From JAUIEH01 sp964483375 (lineage in GTDB: Bacteria > Pseudomonadota > Alphaproteobacteria > Caulobacterales > Maricaulaceae), in NCBI GenBank assembly GCA_964483375.1, contig CAZABJ010000019.1:1-43616 (forward strand): a DNA stretch of 43,616 bases. The letters run 5' to 3'. Position numbers and translations under genes: made by a program. Every line of letters starts with the position of its first letter. Positions within the stretch are counted from its first letter, which is position 1. This document shows positions 41,217-43,616 of the stretch, one piece after another. The notes beneath the pieces were generated by a model. The model was given only the letters and a program-made list of their open reading frames with translations. It did not search any database and had not been told where the DNA came from.

Positions 41217-42500
41217 TCAGGACGCCGTGAACACCACCGAAGCGTTTGTACCGCCAAACCCGAAAGAGTTCGACAAAGCCGCCTTCACAGGACGGCGCAC
41301 GGCTGCATTGGCGGCGAGATTGATCGGCGTCTCGACGGAGGGATTATCCAGATTAATCGTCGGCGGCGCCACGCCGTCTCGCATTGCGAGGATGGAGAAC
41401 ACGGCCTCGATCGCGCCGGCGGCTCCCAGGAGATGGCCTGTCGCCGATTTTGTGGAGGACATCACCATGTCCGCCGCGGCGTTGCCGAACAGGCGCTCAA
41501 CCGCGCGAAGTTCAATTTCGTCGCCCAAGGGCGTGGAGGTGCCGTGAGCGTTGACATAGTCGATGTCGGACGGGGCGAGATCCGCATCCGAAAGCGCCGC
41601 CCGCATCGACCGATAACCGCCGTCTCCGTCTTCGGCGGGCGCGGTGATGTGGTAGGCGTCGCCCGACAAGCCATAGCCGGACACATAGGCGTAGATCTTC
41701 GCGCCGCGCGCCCGAGCATGGGCCTCGTCTTCCAGGATCACCGCCCCGGCCCCTTCGCCCATGACGAAGCCGTCACGATCCTTGTCATAAGGCCGGGAGG
41801 CGCGTTCGGGCGTTTCGTTGAAGCCGGTCGACAGCGCCTTGCACGCCAAGAACCCGCCAATGCCGAGCCGGCACACGGCCGCTTCCGCGCCCCCGGCGAG
41901 CATCACGTCCGCGTCGCCCCGGGCGATAAGCCGTGCGGCGTCGCCGATAGCGTGCGCGCCGGTGGAGCATGCCGTGACCACCGCATGGTTCGGGCCCTTA
42001 AAGCCGTAGCGGATTGAGCACTGCCCGGAGGCGAGATTGATGAGCATCGCCGGGATCACAAACGGGCTTAGCCGGCGCGGGCCCTGTTCGTTCAGCGTGA
42101 TTGAGGCGTCGTAAATCGTCTGCAGGCCGCCGATGCCCGAGCCGATGAGGACGCCGGTGCGCTTGCGCGCTTCTTCGTCCTCCGGCCGCCAGCCGGCGTC
42201 GGCCACAGCCTGGTCGGCCGCCGCGATCGCGTAGATGATGAACTCATCCACGCGCCGCCGCTCTTTCTTGTCGAGCGTCGCGTCGAGATCAAAGGCGCCG
42301 GGATCCTCGGCGTCGCCGCCTCCCCGCCCATCTTTATACGGAACCAGGCATGCAATTTTGCACGCCATGTCCGACACGTCGAAATGCTCGATGTGATTCG
42401 CCCCGGAGCGGCCTTCCAAAAGGCGGCTCCAGGCGGTCTCGATCCCCACGCCCAGCGGCGTGACGAGACCGAGACCCGTGACGACGACCCGACGGGTCAT
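41217..42500 (-). CDS. fabF: 3-oxoacyl-ACP synthase II
   Basis: A 427-aa condensing enzyme elongating fatty acids in type II synthesis. It has the full Cys-His-His triad: C178 in T-A-C-S-T-G, H319 in N-A-H-G-T-S-T-P and H356 in K-S-A-T-G-H-L-L-G-A-A-G. The start M-T-R-R-V-V-V-T-G-L-G and the end F-G-F-G-G-T-N-A-S match the family. Residues 52-80 (about 20 residues, Gly/Asp-rich) are longer than in E. coli FabF, as in other alphaproteobacteria. It lies 4 bases downstream of acpP. Confidence 0.97.
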   Translation of the reverse strand: MTRRVVVTGLGLVTPLGVGIETAWSRLLEGRSGANHIEHFDVSDMACKIACLVPYKDGRGGGDAEDPGAFDLDATLDKKERRRVDEFIIYAIAAADQAVADAGWRPEDEEARKRTGVLIGSGIGGLQTIYDASITLNEQGPRRLSPFVIPAMLINLASGQCSIRYGFKGPNHAVVTACSTGAHAIGDAARLIARGDADVMLAGGAEAAVCRLGIGGFLACKALSTGFNETPERASRPYDKDRDGFVMGEGAGAVILEDEAHARARGAKIYAYVSGYGLSGDAYHITAPAEDGDGGYRSMRAALSDADLAPSDIDYVNAHGTSTPLGDEIELRAVERLFGNAAADMVMSSTKSATGHLLGAAGAIEAVFSILAMRDGVAPPTINLDNPSVETPINLAANAAVRRPVKAALSNSFGFGGTNASVVFTAS

Positions 42501-42504
42501 GAGG

Positions 42505-42750
42505 TTAGGGTTGACGCTCAGCGATGAACTTCACGGCGTCGCCCACCGTCTGGATGTGTTCGGCGGCGTCGTCGGGGATTTCGATGCCGAACTCTTCTTC
42601 GAACGCCATGACGAGTTCCACGGTGTCGAGCGAATCCGCGCCGAGGTCGTCGATGAAGCTGGCCTTTTCGTTGACCTTGTCGGCTTCAACGTCCAGGTGC
42701 TCGACGACGATTTTCGAAACGCGATTTAGAATTTCAGTAGCGTCCGCCAT
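42505..42750 (-). CDS. acpP: Acyl carrier protein
   Basis: An 81-aa carrier for growing fatty acids. Phosphopantetheine is attached to S40 in D-L-G-A-D-S-L-D. Helix II (L-D-T-V-E-L-V-M-A-F-E-E-E-F) and the E-I-P-D-D-D/A-A-E region are standard. A GAGGG ribosome site lies upstream of ATG 42750. The 151-base gap to fabG may carry a separate promoter: TTGACG (minus strand, 42840-42835) is a good -35, but no clear -10 follows. Confidence 0.98.
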   Translation of the reverse strand: MADATEILNRVSKIVVEHLDVEADKVNEKASFIDDLGADSLDTVELVMAFEEEFGIEIPDDAAEHIQTVGDAVKFIAERQP

Positions 42751-42901
42751 GGAGCCCTCGCAATGTCTTGGAGCGCGACGCCCGCGCGCAGGTGGTCAGA
42801 GAGATAACGCACGCAAGGCTTAGCACTTACGCTGCGTCAACAGGGTCGGGGGTCGGTAGCACACTTCATCCGGGGTGCAAAGCAGGCGCGCAGGCCCGCG
42901 G

Positions 42902-43616
42902 TCAGAGCATGGCCATACCGCCGTTCACGTGAAGTGTTTGGCCTGTGACATAAGACGCCTGCTCGCTGGCGAGATAAACCACCGCGGCGGCGACGTCGTC
43001 GCCTGCGCCCAGGCGGCCGGCGGGGATCCGCGAGAGTATCGCTTCGCGCTGCTGTGGGTTGAGCGCGTCGGTCATCGGCGATTCGATAAAGCCGGGCGCG
43101 ACGCAATTCACCGTCACGTTGCGACTTGCGATCTCCTGCGCCAGCGCTTTGGAGAAGCCGATCATGCCGGCCTTGGAGGCTGCGTAATTGGCTTGGCCCG
43201 GATTGCCGGTGACGCCGACGACGGAAGTGATGCCGATGATGCGGCCCCAACGGGCCTTCATCATCGGACGCACCGCGGCGCGGGCGAGCCGGAAATAGCT
43301 CTCGAGGTTGACGCGCAGGACCGTTTCCCAATCCTCGTCTTTCATCTGCATCAACAGCTTATCGCGGGTGATCCCGGCGTTTGCGACGACGATGTCGAGC
43401 CCGCCCAAGGCCTGGCTGGCTTGTTCGAAAAGAGCGTCTGTCGCGGCGGGGTCGGACAGGTCGCATGCGACGACCGCGGCCCGGTCGCCCAAGGCTCCGG
43501 CGACCTCGCGCAGGCGTTCTTCGCGCGTGCCGGACAAGGCGACATGAGCGCCGCGCGCATGCAGCGCCGCAGCGATGGCCCCGCCCAGCCCGCCCGTAGC
43601 GCCGGTGACAAGGGCG
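42902..43616 (-). CDS. fabG: 3-oxoacyl-ACP reductase FabG (5' end beyond the window)
   Basis: The open frame runs to the window edge, with about 238 codons visible; only the first few residues are missing. It is a short-chain dehydrogenase using NADPH: T-G-A-T-G-G-L-G-G-A-I (Rossmann motif), N-A-G-I-T-R-D, and the catalytic S plus Y-A-A-S-K (G-I-T-S-V-V-G then A-N-Y-A-A-S-K-A-G). Ending H-V-N-G-G-M-A-M-L is the family's. An apparent start at 43537 (TTG) is inside the Rossmann region and is not the true start. With acpP and fabF it forms the fatty-acid elongation cluster. Confidence 0.96.
   Translation of the reverse strand, partial: ALVTGATGGLGGAIAAALHARGAHVALSGTREERLREVAGALGDRAAVVACDLSDPAATDALFEQASQALGGLDIVVANAGITRDKLLMQMKDEDWETVLRVNLESYFRLARAAVRPMMKARWGRIIGITSVVGVTGNPGQANYAASKAGMIGFSKALAQEIASRNVTVNCVAPGFIESPMTDALNPQQREAILSRIPAGRLGAGDDVAAAVVYLASEQASYVTGQTLHVNGGMAML

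Overview
The window reads as a GC-rich alphaproteobacterial chromosome, most likely from the Caulobacterales / Hyphomonadaceae / Parvularculaceae side of the class. This rests on family content and gene order, not on a database search: HdaA next to a DUF2066 protein, an NDUFA12 - MlaD - DUF2155 run, a class II (B12-dependent) ribonucleotide reductase of the long alphaproteobacterial type, an AspRS with the non-discriminating signature, direct-repeat LexA boxes of the alphaproteobacterial kind, and dense operons with ATGA stop/start overlaps. No rRNA, tRNA, CRISPR array, integrase or insertion sequence was seen; nearly all of the window looks like stable chromosomal backbone.

Layout. 1-3058: a possible 39-aa acidic ORF, a DUF3137 membrane protein, then a leftward run NDUFA12 (complex I) - MlaD - DUF2155 - small secreted protein. 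3206-8549: a leftward secreted FG-GAP/VCBS repeat protein and a rightward nrdJ, separated by 355 bases holding two perfect GTTC-N7-GTTC motifs (candidate LexA/SOS boxes), one on each promoter side. 8699-10801: two paralogous exported pentapeptide-repeat proteins. 10937-14078: divergent aspS and rnd. 14085-19548: leftward operon DUF2066 - hdaA - ppk - ppx with overlapping ends, divergent from purM-purN (19670-21345). 21367-26320: ndk, a 30-aa hydrophobic peptide with a strong ribosome site, an ABC-F ATPase and a beta-propeller lipoprotein. 26368-28711: leftward pepA - holC - I78-like lipoprotein operon. 28869-36683: rightward envelope cluster lptF - lptG - lptD - surA - pdxA - rsmA. 36775-38092: three small secreted proteins of unknown function, two of them diverged paralogues and the third carrying four copies of a short P-x-L-x-F-x-G motif. 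38136-38474: an ArsR-type repressor with its own candidate operator. 38553-43616: leftward fabG (cut by the window end) - acpP - fabF - mltG - yicC - gmk.

How the parts fit. LptF/G/D, SurA, MlaD, MltG and the Fab genes form an outer-envelope and lipid-supply theme. NrdJ, PurM/N, Ndk, Gmk, HdaA, HolC and RNase D form a nucleotide and replication theme. The least explained parts are the possible SOS control of nrdJ and its divergent secreted neighbour, the three-gene secreted cassette at 36775-38092, the pair of exported pentapeptide proteins, and the beta-propeller lipoprotein carrying a VTVTGSRI segment normally seen at the start of TonB-dependent receptors.
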